Part shown: in pieces, positions 6,435-13,893 of the stretch
Layout: every line of letters begins with the position of its first letter
Numbering within the stretch: the first letter of the stretch is position 1
Virus record (IMG/VR): IMGVR_UViG_3300002460_000071
Coordinates: 1-41,356 of that record
Source: a virus
DNA: 41,356 nt
Direction: 5' to 3' (one strand)
Program-made: the position numbers and the translations under genes
Notes under the pieces: model-generated
The model's database searches: none
The model's input: only the letters and a program-made list of their open reading frames with translations
What the model was told of the DNA's origin: nothing

Positions 6435-6852
6435 AGATAGAGAAATCGTGAGTTTTTGGTGTGATAAATGCCATGAGGATTTTGATACGCCATCGCGCGT
6501 GAAAAAGACCTATTACGAAGATGAGTATTTTATTTCGCATTGTCCAAAAAATCATGAAGTGGTACGCTATATTACAGGAAAAGAGGATGATCCGTATTTT
6601 TTCAAATCAGAAAAAATGAAACGCCAGCGGTATGAATTTCGTAAAGATATTATACAACCTGGACAAGACGGATTTGAGACATTATATAAAAAGGAGTATG
6701 ATAAAATCGAGAAGGCAAGAGAAGCGTATGAGAAAAAGATGATGCAAAGAAAAAGAGAGGCGGAAGCATACTATAAAAAACTCAAAGAACAACAGGTTGA
6801 TTCTAAAATCATAAATCGGGCAATGGAAGCAGAAAGAGGCCACTATGCCTGA
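6421..6852 (+). CDS. Zinc-ribbon and coiled-coil protein between TerL and portal (143 aa)
   Basis: I start it at the ATG at 6421 (MIKNEDREIVSFWCDKCHED), which overlaps TerL by 14 bases. An upstream in-frame ATG at 6373 would lie deep inside TerL. The N-terminal 45 residues hold CDKC and HCPKNH, a probable zinc ribbon. Residues 80-135 are a charged coiled coil (KKEYDKIEKAREAYEKKMMQ). It overlaps the portal start by eight bases. It is probably virion-assembly or packaging related by position; family not recognised. Confidence 0.7.
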   Translation: MIKNEDREIVSFWCDKCHEDFDTPSRVKKTYYEDEYFISHCPKNHEVVRYITGKEDDPYFFKSEKMKRQRYEFRKDIIQPGQDGFETLYKKEYDKIEKAREAYEKKMMQRKREAEAYYKKLKEQQVDSKIINRAMEAERGHYA

Positions 6853-8503
6853 AGTAGCTGCGGAAAATACGTCTGTAGAGGATACCGAAAAAAGTGAGCA
6901 AGAAGAGTTCAACGACACTCTTGACGATGCAACCATTCTTCACATTATCGAAGGATGGGAACAAGAATCGCAAGAATTTTACGGAAATCTTGAACGTATC
7001 TGGGAAGAAAATCTCCTTTACTACAAGGGTATTCAAACCGATGTCCAAAAGATACGGGGGAAGCATTCCAAGTCGGTCGAGAATCGAATTTTCATGGCCG
7101 TTGAAACAGAGATACCGCTTGTTACTGGCCGCCTTCCTGACGCTGTTGTAAAACCAGCGCAGGAAGACGAACAAAGCATCATAGACGCGCTTGACCTCGA
7201 AGACATTCTCGAATATCAATTTGAACGCGTTCATATTCAAGAACTTGCCGAACGATGGATACGTGACATGATTATTAAACGCTACAGCGTTTTTAAGGTT
7301 GTATGGGATGAAAAAATTGATGATGTAGGCGTTCAAGTTATCGATCCGCGCAGGATACGCATTCCGAAGTATGGGAAAACCGTTGATGAGCTTGCCTACG
7401 TCATCGAGGAACTTGAACTTTCTTACGGACAAATTGAAGATTTTTTTGGAAAAGAAAAAGCGGAGAAAATAAAATCTCAAAAAGTTGATTCAAACACAAA
7501 AGTAAGAAAAAAAACATATCTTGTGAAAGAAGTGTGGACGAATGATTTTGTTGTCTGGAAAGCTGGAAGTGAGATTTTGAAAAAGGAATCAAATCCCTAT
7601 TTCAAAAAAAACGGTTTCTTTGATGCTCCGAAAAAGCCCTATGTCATAAAATCTCTTTTTGAAACGGAAGAATGCATTATCGGCGACACCGACTACATCC
7701 AGCAAGTAAAATCAATCCAGGATAATATCAATATACGGAAACGGCAAATAGAAGATATCGTCGGGAAAGTTTCAAATCCCTATCTCCTCATAGATTCCGA
7801 TGTGATGAGTGAAGAAAAAGCAGCTAATATCACAAATGAACCTGGCGCTATTCTTTACGGAAGAGAAGCGGCGTCAGGGACAAAGATACGCTTTGAATCA
7901 CCTGGACAAGTTTCAAACGCACTCTTTGAAGATTTACAACTTTCACGAAATGAGTTTGACAATATTTGGGGTATCCACAGTACAACACGAGGAGAAAGGC
8001 AGGGGAAGGAAACACTCGGAGGCCGCCAAATACTGCGAGAAGCGGATTTAGGCCGCGTTGATTTAGTCGGAAGAACACTTGAGCGCGCGCTTGACGAAAT
8101 AGCGGAGTATTGGACACAACTCATTTCTCTTTTTTATACAGAAGAACGCTCATTCGCCATCCTTGGCGGGGATGGTGTGAGGTTTGTCCGTAATTTTACC
8201 GGTTCGCGTGTCGGAAAAATGATGAAACCAATGGTAAAGAGCGGTTCGACATTGAAAGAGGATGATTTCAGTATCAAGCAAACAGGGATTATGCTCTGGC
8301 AATCTGGAGCAATAGGCCTTAAAACATTGTATAAAATGTTAAAATTTTCCAATATGCAAGAAGCAATAGACGATTTTGTGCAAACAAAGAGTGGTGCTAT
8401 ACTCCAGGGAGGGCAACAACCGGCAGTCCCTTTTACTTCTGATTCTATCCCGCAGGAACAAGCGCAATCCGGCCCTCAAGAACCTCCTGGAACTATTTTA
8501 TAA
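6845..8503 (+). CDS. Portal protein
   Basis: At 552 aa, this is the dodecameric ring at the capsid vertex through which DNA enters and leaves. It has an acidic N-terminus, then LYYKGIQTDVQKIRGKHSKS, VFKVVWDEKIDDVGVQVIDP, the long wing and stem region with DNINIRKRQIEDIVGKVSNP, and a helical crown (ETLGGRQILREADLGRVDLV). Order TerL - small gene - portal - scaffold - capsid is canonical. An AGAGG site precedes the ATG. The C-terminus is Gln/Pro-rich. Confidence 0.88.
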   Translation: MPEVAAENTSVEDTEKSEQEEFNDTLDDATILHIIEGWEQESQEFYGNLERIWEENLLYYKGIQTDVQKIRGKHSKSVENRIFMAVETEIPLVTGRLPDAVVKPAQEDEQSIIDALDLEDILEYQFERVHIQELAERWIRDMIIKRYSVFKVVWDEKIDDVGVQVIDPRRIRIPKYGKTVDELAYVIEELELSYGQIEDFFGKEKAEKIKSQKVDSNTKVRKKTYLVKEVWTNDFVVWKAGSEILKKESNPYFKKNGFFDAPKKPYVIKSLFETEECIIGDTDYIQQVKSIQDNINIRKRQIEDIVGKVSNPYLLIDSDVMSEEKAANITNEPGAILYGREAASGTKIRFESPGQVSNALFEDLQLSRNEFDNIWGIHSTTRGERQGKETLGGRQILREADLGRVDLVGRTLERALDEIAEYWTQLISLFYTEERSFAILGGDGVRFVRNFTGSRVGKMMKPMVKSGSTLKEDDFSIKQTGIMLWQSGAIGLKTLYKMLKFSNMQEAIDDFVQTKSGAILQGGQQPAVPFTSDSIPQEQAQSGPQEPPGTIL

Positions 8504-8507
8504 ACGT

Positions 8508-8678
8508 ATGCCGTCCCATTATCTTACACGTGAGAAGGCGAAAAAGATTTTACGCCACGGGGAAGTACGCGGTTCACATTCACTCACGGAAAAACAAAAA
8601 GGGTTTTTCGGTTTGATTGCATCGGGTAAGCGTCCCTCAATGAAAAAAATGGCATCCCTCTTGCGGAAAAAACAGTAA
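8508..8678 (+). CDS. Small basic protein after portal (56 aa)
   Basis: Begins MPSHYLTREKAKKILRHGEV and continues with SLTEKQKGFFGLIASGKRPS. The pattern Lys-x-x-Leu-His-Gly... followed by LTEKQ-GFFG-IA-G resembles a short conserved phage protein found next to portal or head genes in many tailed phages, whose function is unknown to me. Starts four bases after the portal stop. Confidence 0.65.
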   Translation: MPSHYLTREKAKKILRHGEVRGSHSLTEKQKGFFGLIASGKRPSMKKMASLLRKKQ

Positions 8679-8771
8679 AATGACATACTCAACGTGAGGA
8701 CAGAACCTCGTAAAAAAATGCATCACGGGCTTCACTCGCCCGCAACCTAATTTTTAGGAAAAGAGCGCAAT

Positions 8772-9359
8772 ATGGACGAAGAATTTAACAATGGCGATTC
8801 ATCATCGTCAGAAATAGAAGATACTCAATCTGGAGAAAAAATGATTCCTGAATCGAGATTCAAGGAAGTGTACGGGCAAATGAAGAATCTTGAACGTGAA
8901 ATAACCACGTTAAAAAGTAAGGAATCAGGGAGTGGCCTCACAGAGGAACAACAAAAGGAACTCCAGGCAAAAGAGTATCTCAAGAGTCTTCTCAAAGAGA
9001 CGCTTTCAGAAGAGAAGAAAATTGAGGAGGATAAAAAGACGGAAGAACTTAAAAAATTCAATGATGAAGTCGAAAATATCCTCTCAATCCATACGGATGT
9101 GAAAAAAGACGATTTCCTTTCTTTTCTTGAAAAAGAAGGAGACGACTACTCATCCATACAGGCCGCTATGAAAGCGTATAAACGTCTTTCCAATGTCGAG
9201 AAGGAAGCTATCGGGAAAGCGAAGCAAGAACTTCAAAAAAAACCGAAACTTCCAGCCCATGAAGGCGGAGGAGGAAGGCAAGATTATTCCGAATCAGACA
9301 AAGGAAAAAGTTTATGGCAGATAGCCCAAGAAGCGGCAACGGAGCTATCTAAAAAATAA
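8772..9359 (+). CDS. Capsid scaffolding protein
   Basis: A 195-aa, highly charged, helical protein with coiled-coil segments (QMKNLEREITTLKSKE, then LKETLSEEKKIEEDKKTEEL) and a basic C-terminal end (AKQELQKKPKLP, then GGGGR). Scaffolds of this type guide capsid assembly and leave before DNA fills the shell. It sits immediately upstream of the capsid gene, nine bases away. AGGAAAAG upstream serves as a ribosome site. The 93 bases before it hold two small hairpins (GAGG-CCTC and CGGGC-GCCCG) and no gene. Confidence 0.82.
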   Translation: MDEEFNNGDSSSSEIEDTQSGEKMIPESRFKEVYGQMKNLEREITTLKSKESGSGLTEEQQKELQAKEYLKSLLKETLSEEKKIEEDKKTEELKKFNDEVENILSIHTDVKKDDFLSFLEKEGDDYSSIQAAMKAYKRLSNVEKEAIGKAKQELQKKPKLPAHEGGGGRQDYSESDKGKSLWQIAQEAATELSKK

Positions 9360-9368
9360 CATACTATT

Positions 9369-9815
9369 ATGCCAGCACTCGGAACGATCGTAACGAGTGT
9401 GACCCAGGATCGGTTTATTCCGGCTGCGATTGATAGCGTATTGAATGGCAATGTCCTTTCAATGCGCCTTTTACGCAATTCGCGCACATGGAATGGCGGC
9501 GTTTCTATCGAACAGCCCGTCCATTTGTCGGATATTACCGCAGTTGGGTCATACTCTGGATTCGATACACTTTCGACGACACAGGAGAATACGCGCCAGC
9601 GCGCATCTTTCACGCCGTCGCAGGTATATGTCGCAATCCCTATTTCGGGCATTCAGAAAGCAGTTAATCAGGGTGATGCCGCAGTTCTTAATCTTGTCGC
9701 AACAGAAATAGAATGGCGCACAAAACGCCTCAAGGATGAGATTGGTACACAGGTATACTCTGATGGTACAGGAAATAGTTCGAAGGACATTCTCGGTATT
9801 CATGCCGCCGTGGAT
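9369..9815 (+). CDS. Major capsid protein, exon 1 (codons 1-149)
   Basis: Starts MPALGTIVTSVTQDRFIPAA and contains the N-terminal arm, VSIEQPVHLSDITAVGSYSG, and the spine-helix region RTKRLKDEIGTQVYSDGTG. The true exon ends with codon 149 (GAT, Asp) at 9815, although the frame reads on to a stop at 9846-9848. Joined to exon 2 the junction reads HAAVD-DSTDVTTYGGLSRA, the continuous sequence expected for this capsid family. The spliced protein is 333 aa, normal for an HK97-fold shell protein. Unspliced RNA would give a 159-aa truncated product. Confidence 0.9.
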
Positions 9816-9870
9816 AAAACATTGTCCACACTTGCTTATAGCTTGTAACCCTAGAAGTTCTTTGATATAA

Positions 9871-9899
9871 TTAGTGCATGGATAAACACTATGCACTAA
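9871..9899 (+). promoter_or_regulatory. Hairpin enclosing the HNH start codon
   Basis: TTAGTGCAT (9871-9879) pairs perfectly with ATGCACTAA (9891-9899). The ATG of the endonuclease (9878-9880) lies at the base of the loop. Such sequestering hairpins keep intron endonuclease expression low until late transcription in other phage introns, and it may double as a P2 element. Confidence 0.6.
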
Positions 9900-10672
9900 A
9901 ACAGTCACCAGAATATAAACTATGGCGATCAACCATTTATCGAAGAGATAGATGGAAGTGTAAAGTATGTGGGAAGAATGGGAGAATAGAAGCGCACCAT
10001 ATATTCCCACTAAGAAGCCATTACGAAAAAAGAGTTGATGTGAATAATGGGATCACTCTTTGCTTCGGATGTCATAGGCTGATATTCGGAAAAGAACTTT
10101 TAGTAGCAAGATGGCTACTAGGCTTGATAAATATAAACGGCGTAAATTCGGTGGACATCCAAAAGGACAATACCGAGCCAAGCCGAGATGGAAACTTCTC
10201 GGAAGGTGTAACGACTAGGAGTCGAGGCTACCGTTTAGAGCAGTTCATTAACAAGGAAGTACAATGTTCAGAGTGTGATGCAAAATTGATTAGACATTAT
10301 TATCGAATAAAAAGGTCTAAAAGATTTTGGTGTAGTAAGGCTTGTAATAGTTCGTGGGTTAAGAAAAACCAATCTGGTGAGAATAACCCAAACTATAAGA
10401 AGCCAAAAATCTATAAATGTTTATATTGTGGAAAGAAAACTCAAACTCCAACGTATAAACATAGAGAGAAAAAATACTGCACCAACACATGCCAGTTGAG
10501 ATACGAGTATAAAAATGGATTAAAGAAAAAATTAAAACCATATCTCAATGGAAAATGGACAAAAAAATTCTTATCCTGTGTCATTTGTGGGGAAAAAGAT
10601 AAACCACATTATGGCAGGGGTAGGTGTATGCCTTGTTATAATGAAGAATATAACTCTAAAAAACGCCAGTAA
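9878..10672 (+). CDS. Intron-encoded HNH homing endonuclease
   Basis: Residues about 15-75 form an HNH module: WRSTIYRRDRWKCKVCGK, then GRIEAHHIFPLRSHYEKR and NGITLCFGCHRLIFGKE. It would cut intronless capsid alleles and drive intron spread. Residues about 96-125 (KDNTEPSRDGNFSEGVTTRS) are simply the translation of the conserved ribozyme core, so RNA structure constrains the protein here. The C-terminal half has three Cys-rich fingers (CSEC...C, CLYCGKK...C, CVICGEKD...C), probably for DNA recognition. The whole frame is removed by splicing. Confidence 0.92.
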   Translation: MDKHYALKQSPEYKLWRSTIYRRDRWKCKVCGKNGRIEAHHIFPLRSHYEKRVDVNNGITLCFGCHRLIFGKELLVARWLLGLININGVNSVDIQKDNTEPSRDGNFSEGVTTRSRGYRLEQFINKEVQCSECDAKLIRHYYRIKRSKRFWCSKACNSSWVKKNQSGENNPNYKKPKIYKCLYCGKKTQTPTYKHREKKYCTNTCQLRYEYKNGLKKKLKPYLNGKWTKKFLSCVICGEKDKPHYGRGRCMPCYNEEYNSKKRQ

Positions 10673-10769
10673 TACTCCCACGAAAACGCTGCCCGAAAGG
10701 GATGATATAGTCTGACCTCTATGGAAACATAGAGAAGTAAAGGATAAAGAGCCTTTACGATAACACTTG

Positions 10770-11324
10770 GATTCAACTGATGTCACAACATACGGCGGAC
10801 TATCCCGTGCGACCTATACGAATTGGCGCGGAACGCGAACGGCGCAGTCAGGTTCATTGTCATTAGCAAACCTTGCAGCGGATTTTGACGCGGCACAGCG
10901 TGGAGATGATGCTCCGACATTGAAGGTTTCAACGCCGGCGGTATTCACTATCTTTGAAGCACTTCTTACGCCAACCGTTTCTCACCAATTCAGTATGAAT
11001 GATTTCCGCATGACGGAAACAGGCATGGTGCGCGTTGGCGGGACATTGGCTGCGAATCAGGGATTCCGCGCTCTTACATTCCGTGGCATCCCCTTTGTTG
11101 CTGATGAGAAATGTACCGCAGAAAATATCTTCACGCTCAATGAAAAACATTTGTTTTTCTATACGATCCCAAATCCGGAACGTGAAGTGAAGAATGGTTT
11201 TGCGTGGACTGGATGGAAAGAACCGGCTAATCAGGATGTCGTTGTGGGCCATCTTCTGTGGTACGGACAGCTTATCACTGACGCACCTCGCACTCATGCG
11301 CGAAGAACGGGTGTCACGAGTTGA
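10770..11324 (+). CDS. Major capsid protein, exon 2 (184 codons plus stop)
   Basis: Continues the capsid in frame with exon 1 from GAT at 10770. It contains TTYGGLSRATYTNWRGTRTA, the P-domain segment STPAVFTIFEALLTPTVSHQ, RALTFRGIPFVADEKC and a C-terminal A-domain part with WYGQLITDAPRTHARRTG. A TTG at 10767 could be misread as a start for a separate 185-aa gene, but the in-frame stop at 10761-10763 belongs to the intron. Confidence 0.9.
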   Translation, partial: DSTDVTTYGGLSRATYTNWRGTRTAQSGSLSLANLAADFDAAQRGDDAPTLKVSTPAVFTIFEALLTPTVSHQFSMNDFRMTETGMVRVGGTLAANQGFRALTFRGIPFVADEKCTAENIFTLNEKHLFFYTIPNPEREVKNGFAWTGWKEPANQDVVVGHLLWYGQLITDAPRTHARRTGVTS

Positions 11325-11347
11325 TATAATCCTTAACTGGAAAACTT

Positions 11348-11764
11348 ATGCCATTCAAAAATCCGGCATTGTTCGATCAGGAATCTCCAGTGAAAGGATT
11401 TACAGTATCAGTTGTTTTGCCTGGAGCAACATCTGCAACAGCGGCAAACTTCGGAAGTTTTTGGATTGCGCCAGCGAAGTGTGTAGTTGATAGTATCACC
11501 TATTCATTTAGCGCGAATTCAACATCAGGTACTGTAGAAGTTGAAAAAGTTCCTTCAGGTACGGCACAGGGTTCTGGTACGAATCTTCAAACGGCAACAG
11601 TTGACTTATCAACTGGCGCGAACACCAATCAAGCAGCAACACTTTCCGCAACAGCAGCGACACTTGAGCTTGCATCTGGTGACCGTCTCGCTCTTGAAGA
11701 CGGAGGAACACTTACTTCGCTTACTGATCTTGTTTGTACCGTTGGTCTTCACTGGATACCTTAA
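11348..11764 (+). CDS. Small virion protein, possibly head decoration (138 aa)
   Basis: A beta-rich, Ser/Thr/Ala-rich protein starting MPFKNPALFDQESPVKGFTV, with FWIAPAKCVVDSITYSFSA and a closing LVCTVGLHWIP. Lacks signal peptide or membrane segment. Position directly after the capsid gene and its beta composition suggest a decoration or minor head protein. Family not recognised with certainty. Confidence 0.6.
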   Translation: MPFKNPALFDQESPVKGFTVSVVLPGATSATAANFGSFWIAPAKCVVDSITYSFSANSTSGTVEVEKVPSGTAQGSGTNLQTATVDLSTGANTNQAATLSATAATLELASGDRLALEDGGTLTSLTDLVCTVGLHWIP

Positions 11765-11775
11765 TTAAGTATTAA

Positions 11776-11821
11776 GTTCGGCTCGTGTCTATGGGTGATA
11801 CCCTTAAAGGCCTTGCTGAAC
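11776..11821 (+). promoter_or_regulatory. Stem-loop leader before the gene at 11835
   Basis: GTTCGGC (11776-11782) pairs with GCTGAAC (11815-11821) with one G-U pair, enclosing a small GGG-TGATA-CCC hairpin. AGGGAG at the 3' end of the stem is the ribosome site for the next gene, so folding could control its translation. No T-run follows, so it is unlikely to be a terminator. Confidence 0.4.
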
Positions 11822-11834
11822 AGGGAGAATTTAT

Positions 11835-12542
11835 ATGTCTTTATTCGGATTGCCCGTTATTTACGGGATTAAGCCCCACGAAACAGAAACAGTTCCGTCA
11901 CATGAACTTGGTGCGCTAGGAATTGATGGAACTGGAAGAAAGTTTCGCTATGTTCGTGCCGGTGGCACAGCACTTGTTGTTGGTAACCTTTTGCAGTCAA
12001 AAGCAGAAAATACGTCAGATCAGGGACTTGCTTTTGCCGCCGCGGCAGTTGGAGCAACAAGCGTTACGACTACAACTACCGTTACGGTTGACGCCAATGA
12101 ATATGCGAATGGGTACCTTGTTGTAACTGTCACACCTGATCTTGGGCGGACATATCGCATCAAGAGCCATCCGGCCGCTTCAGCGGCAACACTGGTTATC
12201 ACACTCTACGACCCAATCGTAACAGCATGGACGACCGATACTCGTGCTGATTTAGTTGCGAATCCATATGTGGATGTTATTCAGCATCCAGCAACAGCGA
12301 CTTCTTGTCCTATTGGTGTAGCTGTTTCAGCAATTCCAGATACAGATTACGGATGGATTGGAACGGGTGGTATTTTCGGCGTTTTATCAACTGGTGTAAC
12401 TGCTGTTGGCCAGAGTGTCGTTGCGGATACTGCCGCAGGTGCGATTATTGACGAGGCAAGTACCACACGACCAGTTATTGGAATGGCGGCCACAGGAATC
12501 GCCACTGGCGAAAATGGCGCAATCTTCCTCACCATTGATTAG
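11835..12542 (+). CDS. Putative head decoration/capsid-stabilising protein (235 aa)
   Basis: Starts MSLFGLPVIYGIKPHETETV. A beta-rich body has alternating Val/Thr/Ala segments (SVTTTTTVTVDANEYANGYL), then DIVQHPATATSCPIGVAVSA-type and GGIFGVLSTGVTAVGQSVVA stretches, ending GENGAIFLTID. The repeating hydrophobic beta pattern with Gly turns is typical of phage shell cement proteins, and it follows the capsid genes. A good ribosome site (AGGGAG, eight bases) precedes the ATG. Not assigned to a named family. Confidence 0.6.
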   Translation: MSLFGLPVIYGIKPHETETVPSHELGALGIDGTGRKFRYVRAGGTALVVGNLLQSKAENTSDQGLAFAAAAVGATSVTTTTTVTVDANEYANGYLVVTVTPDLGRTYRIKSHPAASAATLVITLYDPIVTAWTTDTRADLVANPYVDVIQHPATATSCPIGVAVSAIPDTDYGWIGTGGIFGVLSTGVTAVGQSVVADTAAGAIIDEASTTRPVIGMAATGIATGENGAIFLTID

Positions 12543-12558
12543 TTATTAACCATTAATC

Positions 12559-12629
12559 GGATAAGGGGGAACATTAGTTCGAGTCCAGCCGTGAAAGCGG
12601 GGTCTTTATGACGAAGGAAGCCCTTATCC
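12559..12629 (+). promoter_or_regulatory. Stem-loop leader before the gene at 12636
   Basis: GGATAAGGG (12559-12567) pairs perfectly with CCCTTATCC (12621-12629), seven bases before the next ATG. The loop holds a small CCG-CGG hairpin and an AAGGAAG that would be the only ribosome-site-like element. Together with the leader at 11776 it suggests RNA-level control of virion protein dosage. Confidence 0.45.
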
Positions 12630-12635
12630 AAAGAT

Positions 12636-13145
12636 ATGAAAGAACTTAATCCTGAAATCGACACGACAAAATTCGTCAATATTGACGATAAGAAGTTTGT
12701 TTTCCACATCAATAAACAACCGCGTGAGATTGAAGCGGGAGAAGAAAAGGTCATGCCTGTTTATGTTGCTCAAATAGGAGCGAAACATCTCGTTGATCGC
12801 ATATTGCAAGAAAAGCACAATGTAAAAGATACATTGCGAGATAGTGATTTGAGAAAATCGCTCTTCGCGCAGATTCTTCCTGAAATGGCGGAGGACCGCG
12901 ATATTAAACCGCTCTCTGAAAATGACTTTAACAGTAAAGTTGAGGAAGAATTAAAGAGGCAAAATGACCTTATTGGCGCCTTGGCCGGTAAAACAAAGGA
13001 AAAGGATGATAAAATTCTTAAACTTGAGACGAAAATAGAAGAATTGAATAGATTGATTGGCCAAGAAAAGAAACGTCTCGGCCGTCCGCCAAAAGTGGAA
13101 AAACAAGAAGGTGATGATGTCGAACAGGAACCCATTGATTCATAA
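12636..13145 (+). CDS. Virion-region protein with coiled coil (169 aa)
   Basis: The first 60 residues look globular (TKFVNIDDKKFVFHINKQPR, then EKVMPVYVAQIGAKHLVDRI). Residues 105-145 form a coiled coil (KRQNDLIGALAGKTKEKDDK). The tail contains KKRLGRPPKVEKQ, an AT-hook-like GRPPK, and an acidic end. A structural or DNA-contacting head protein is possible; the family is not recognised. Confidence 0.55.
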   Translation: MKELNPEIDTTKFVNIDDKKFVFHINKQPREIEAGEEKVMPVYVAQIGAKHLVDRILQEKHNVKDTLRDSDLRKSLFAQILPEMAEDRDIKPLSENDFNSKVEEELKRQNDLIGALAGKTKEKDDKILKLETKIEELNRLIGQEKKRLGRPPKVEKQEGDDVEQEPIDS

Positions 13146-13156
13146 ATGGCCATTCT

Positions 13157-13504
13157 ATGGCATACGCACAGCAAACTGCGCTGCGAACACAAGAGACGCT
13201 TATACGTCTCACGGATACATGGACTGCGCTTGAAGCGTCAAGTACATGGAGCGGAAACGGCGGAGAGACAAGCGCGCTACCGCGTCGCTTTGCGATAAAG
13301 GTGTTCAATGTCGGTACAGCCGGAGCAAGCCGCGTTGCGTTGTCGTATAGGAATGATATAGGGATAAAATCAGCATCCCATTATGTCGGTTCTGGACAAT
13401 TTATTGTAGAACCTGCTTCAACGGGACTGACTTTGTATGGTCGAGCAAAGTTGGCGTCTGGAATAAATCATATTCGCGTCGTCGTGACTGAATACGGCCA
13501 CTAA
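13157..13504 (+). CDS. Small beta-rich virion protein (115 aa)
   Basis: Starts MAYAQQTALRTQETLIRLTD and carries RRFAIKVFNVGTAGASRVAL and GLTLYGRAKLASGINHIRVV. The alternating pattern suggests a beta-sandwich. It lies between head proteins and the short Ser/Thr-tract gene, six bases upstream of the latter. Probably a minor structural protein. Confidence 0.55.
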   Translation: MAYAQQTALRTQETLIRLTDTWTALEASSTWSGNGGETSALPRRFAIKVFNVGTAGASRVALSYRNDIGIKSASHYVGSGQFIVEPASTGLTLYGRAKLASGINHIRVVVTEYGH

Positions 13505-13509
13505 ATACT

Positions 13510-13788
13510 ATGGCTGAATTTGAATTTGGGACATCTGGTGTAAGCGGTTTCACATGGACAACAACCTCAACATCAACGTCCACATCCACAACTACAACTA
13601 CATCGTCGACGTCGAGTTCAACTTCCACGTCGTCAACATCTACGAGTACGACATCCACGTCGACAAGTACATCCTCTACATCTACCTCTACATCTTCGAC
13701 ATCCACGTCGACAAGTACAACGACGTCAACGACGACTACCACGTCATCTACAACAACATCAAGTTCATCAACAACAACGTCGGCGTAG
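13510..13788 (+). CDS. Short mucin-like Ser/Thr-tract protein (92 aa)
   Basis: After MAEFEFGTSGVSGFTW the protein is almost only Thr and Ser (about 75 residues) and ends in Ala. It is the last gene before the terminator at 13804 and the sugar cassette. The same kind of tract, much longer, occurs in the protein at 23716. Serine and threonine are the acceptors of O-linked glycans, so it may be a displayed, glycosylated virion peptide. The codons are varied, which argues for selection on the protein. The minus strand also reads open (Val/Asp repeats), but that is a by-product of the Ser/Thr codons. Confidence 0.7.
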   Translation: MAEFEFGTSGVSGFTWTTTSTSTSTSTTTTTSSTSSSTSTSSTSTSTTSTSTSTSSTSTSTSSTSTSTSTTTSTTTTTSSTTTSSSSTTTSA

Positions 13789-13803
13789 CGTAGTGAAAAA
13801 TGA

Positions 13804-13840
13804 GAAAAAGGAATATGGTTAAAATACATATTCCTTTTTC
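13804..13840 (+). terminator. Intrinsic terminator at the end of the head gene block
   Basis: GAAAAAGGAATATG (13804-13817) pairs perfectly over 14 bases with CATATTCCTTTTTC (13827-13840). The loop is nine bases and the 3' arm is T-rich. It separates the head operon from the sugar cassette and could work in both directions. Confidence 0.75.
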
Positions 13841-13869
13841 TTTACCTATTTTATGGATTTTGTTATAGT
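13841..13869 (+). promoter_or_regulatory. Probable promoter of the sugar cassette
   Basis: TTTACC (13841-13846), a 17-base spacer and TATAGT (13864-13869) lie directly after the terminator and 25 bases before the first cassette gene. The -10 matches five of six consensus positions and the -35 four of six. This suggests separate control of the glycan genes. Confidence 0.5.
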
Positions 13870-13893
13870 AAAATAAAGACTTAAAAATAGAAT

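Larger units (their letters stand above)
9816..10769 (+). ncRNA. Group I self-splicing intron in the capsid gene
   Basis: Exon 1 ends in U and the intron in G. P1 forms between exon GTGGAT and intron GTCCAC (9824-9829 region) with the required U-G pair at the splice site. The three bases before that guide can pair with the first GAT of exon 2 (P10). The core includes AATACCGAGCCAAGC (P3-P4), a CCGAGA/TCTCGG hairpin (10183-10202) and GGTGTAACGACTAG. P7 pairs GACTA (10213-10217) with TAGTC (10708-10712). Then come CCC-GAAA-GGG, a GAAA-capped stem (10717-10734) and GTAAAGG/CCTTTAC (10737-10758). Part of the core lies within the HNH gene. Confidence 0.93.

Noticed and set aside
10767-11324. Separate 185-aa gene starting at TTG
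   Set aside because: It is exon 2 of the capsid gene; the splice junction restores a continuous capsid protein.
12559-12629. tRNA-like stem with a TTCGAGTCC sequence
   Set aside because: The T-loop-like sequence lies in the middle of the element and not next to the 3' acceptor strand, and cannot form a T-stem; treated as a leader hairpin.
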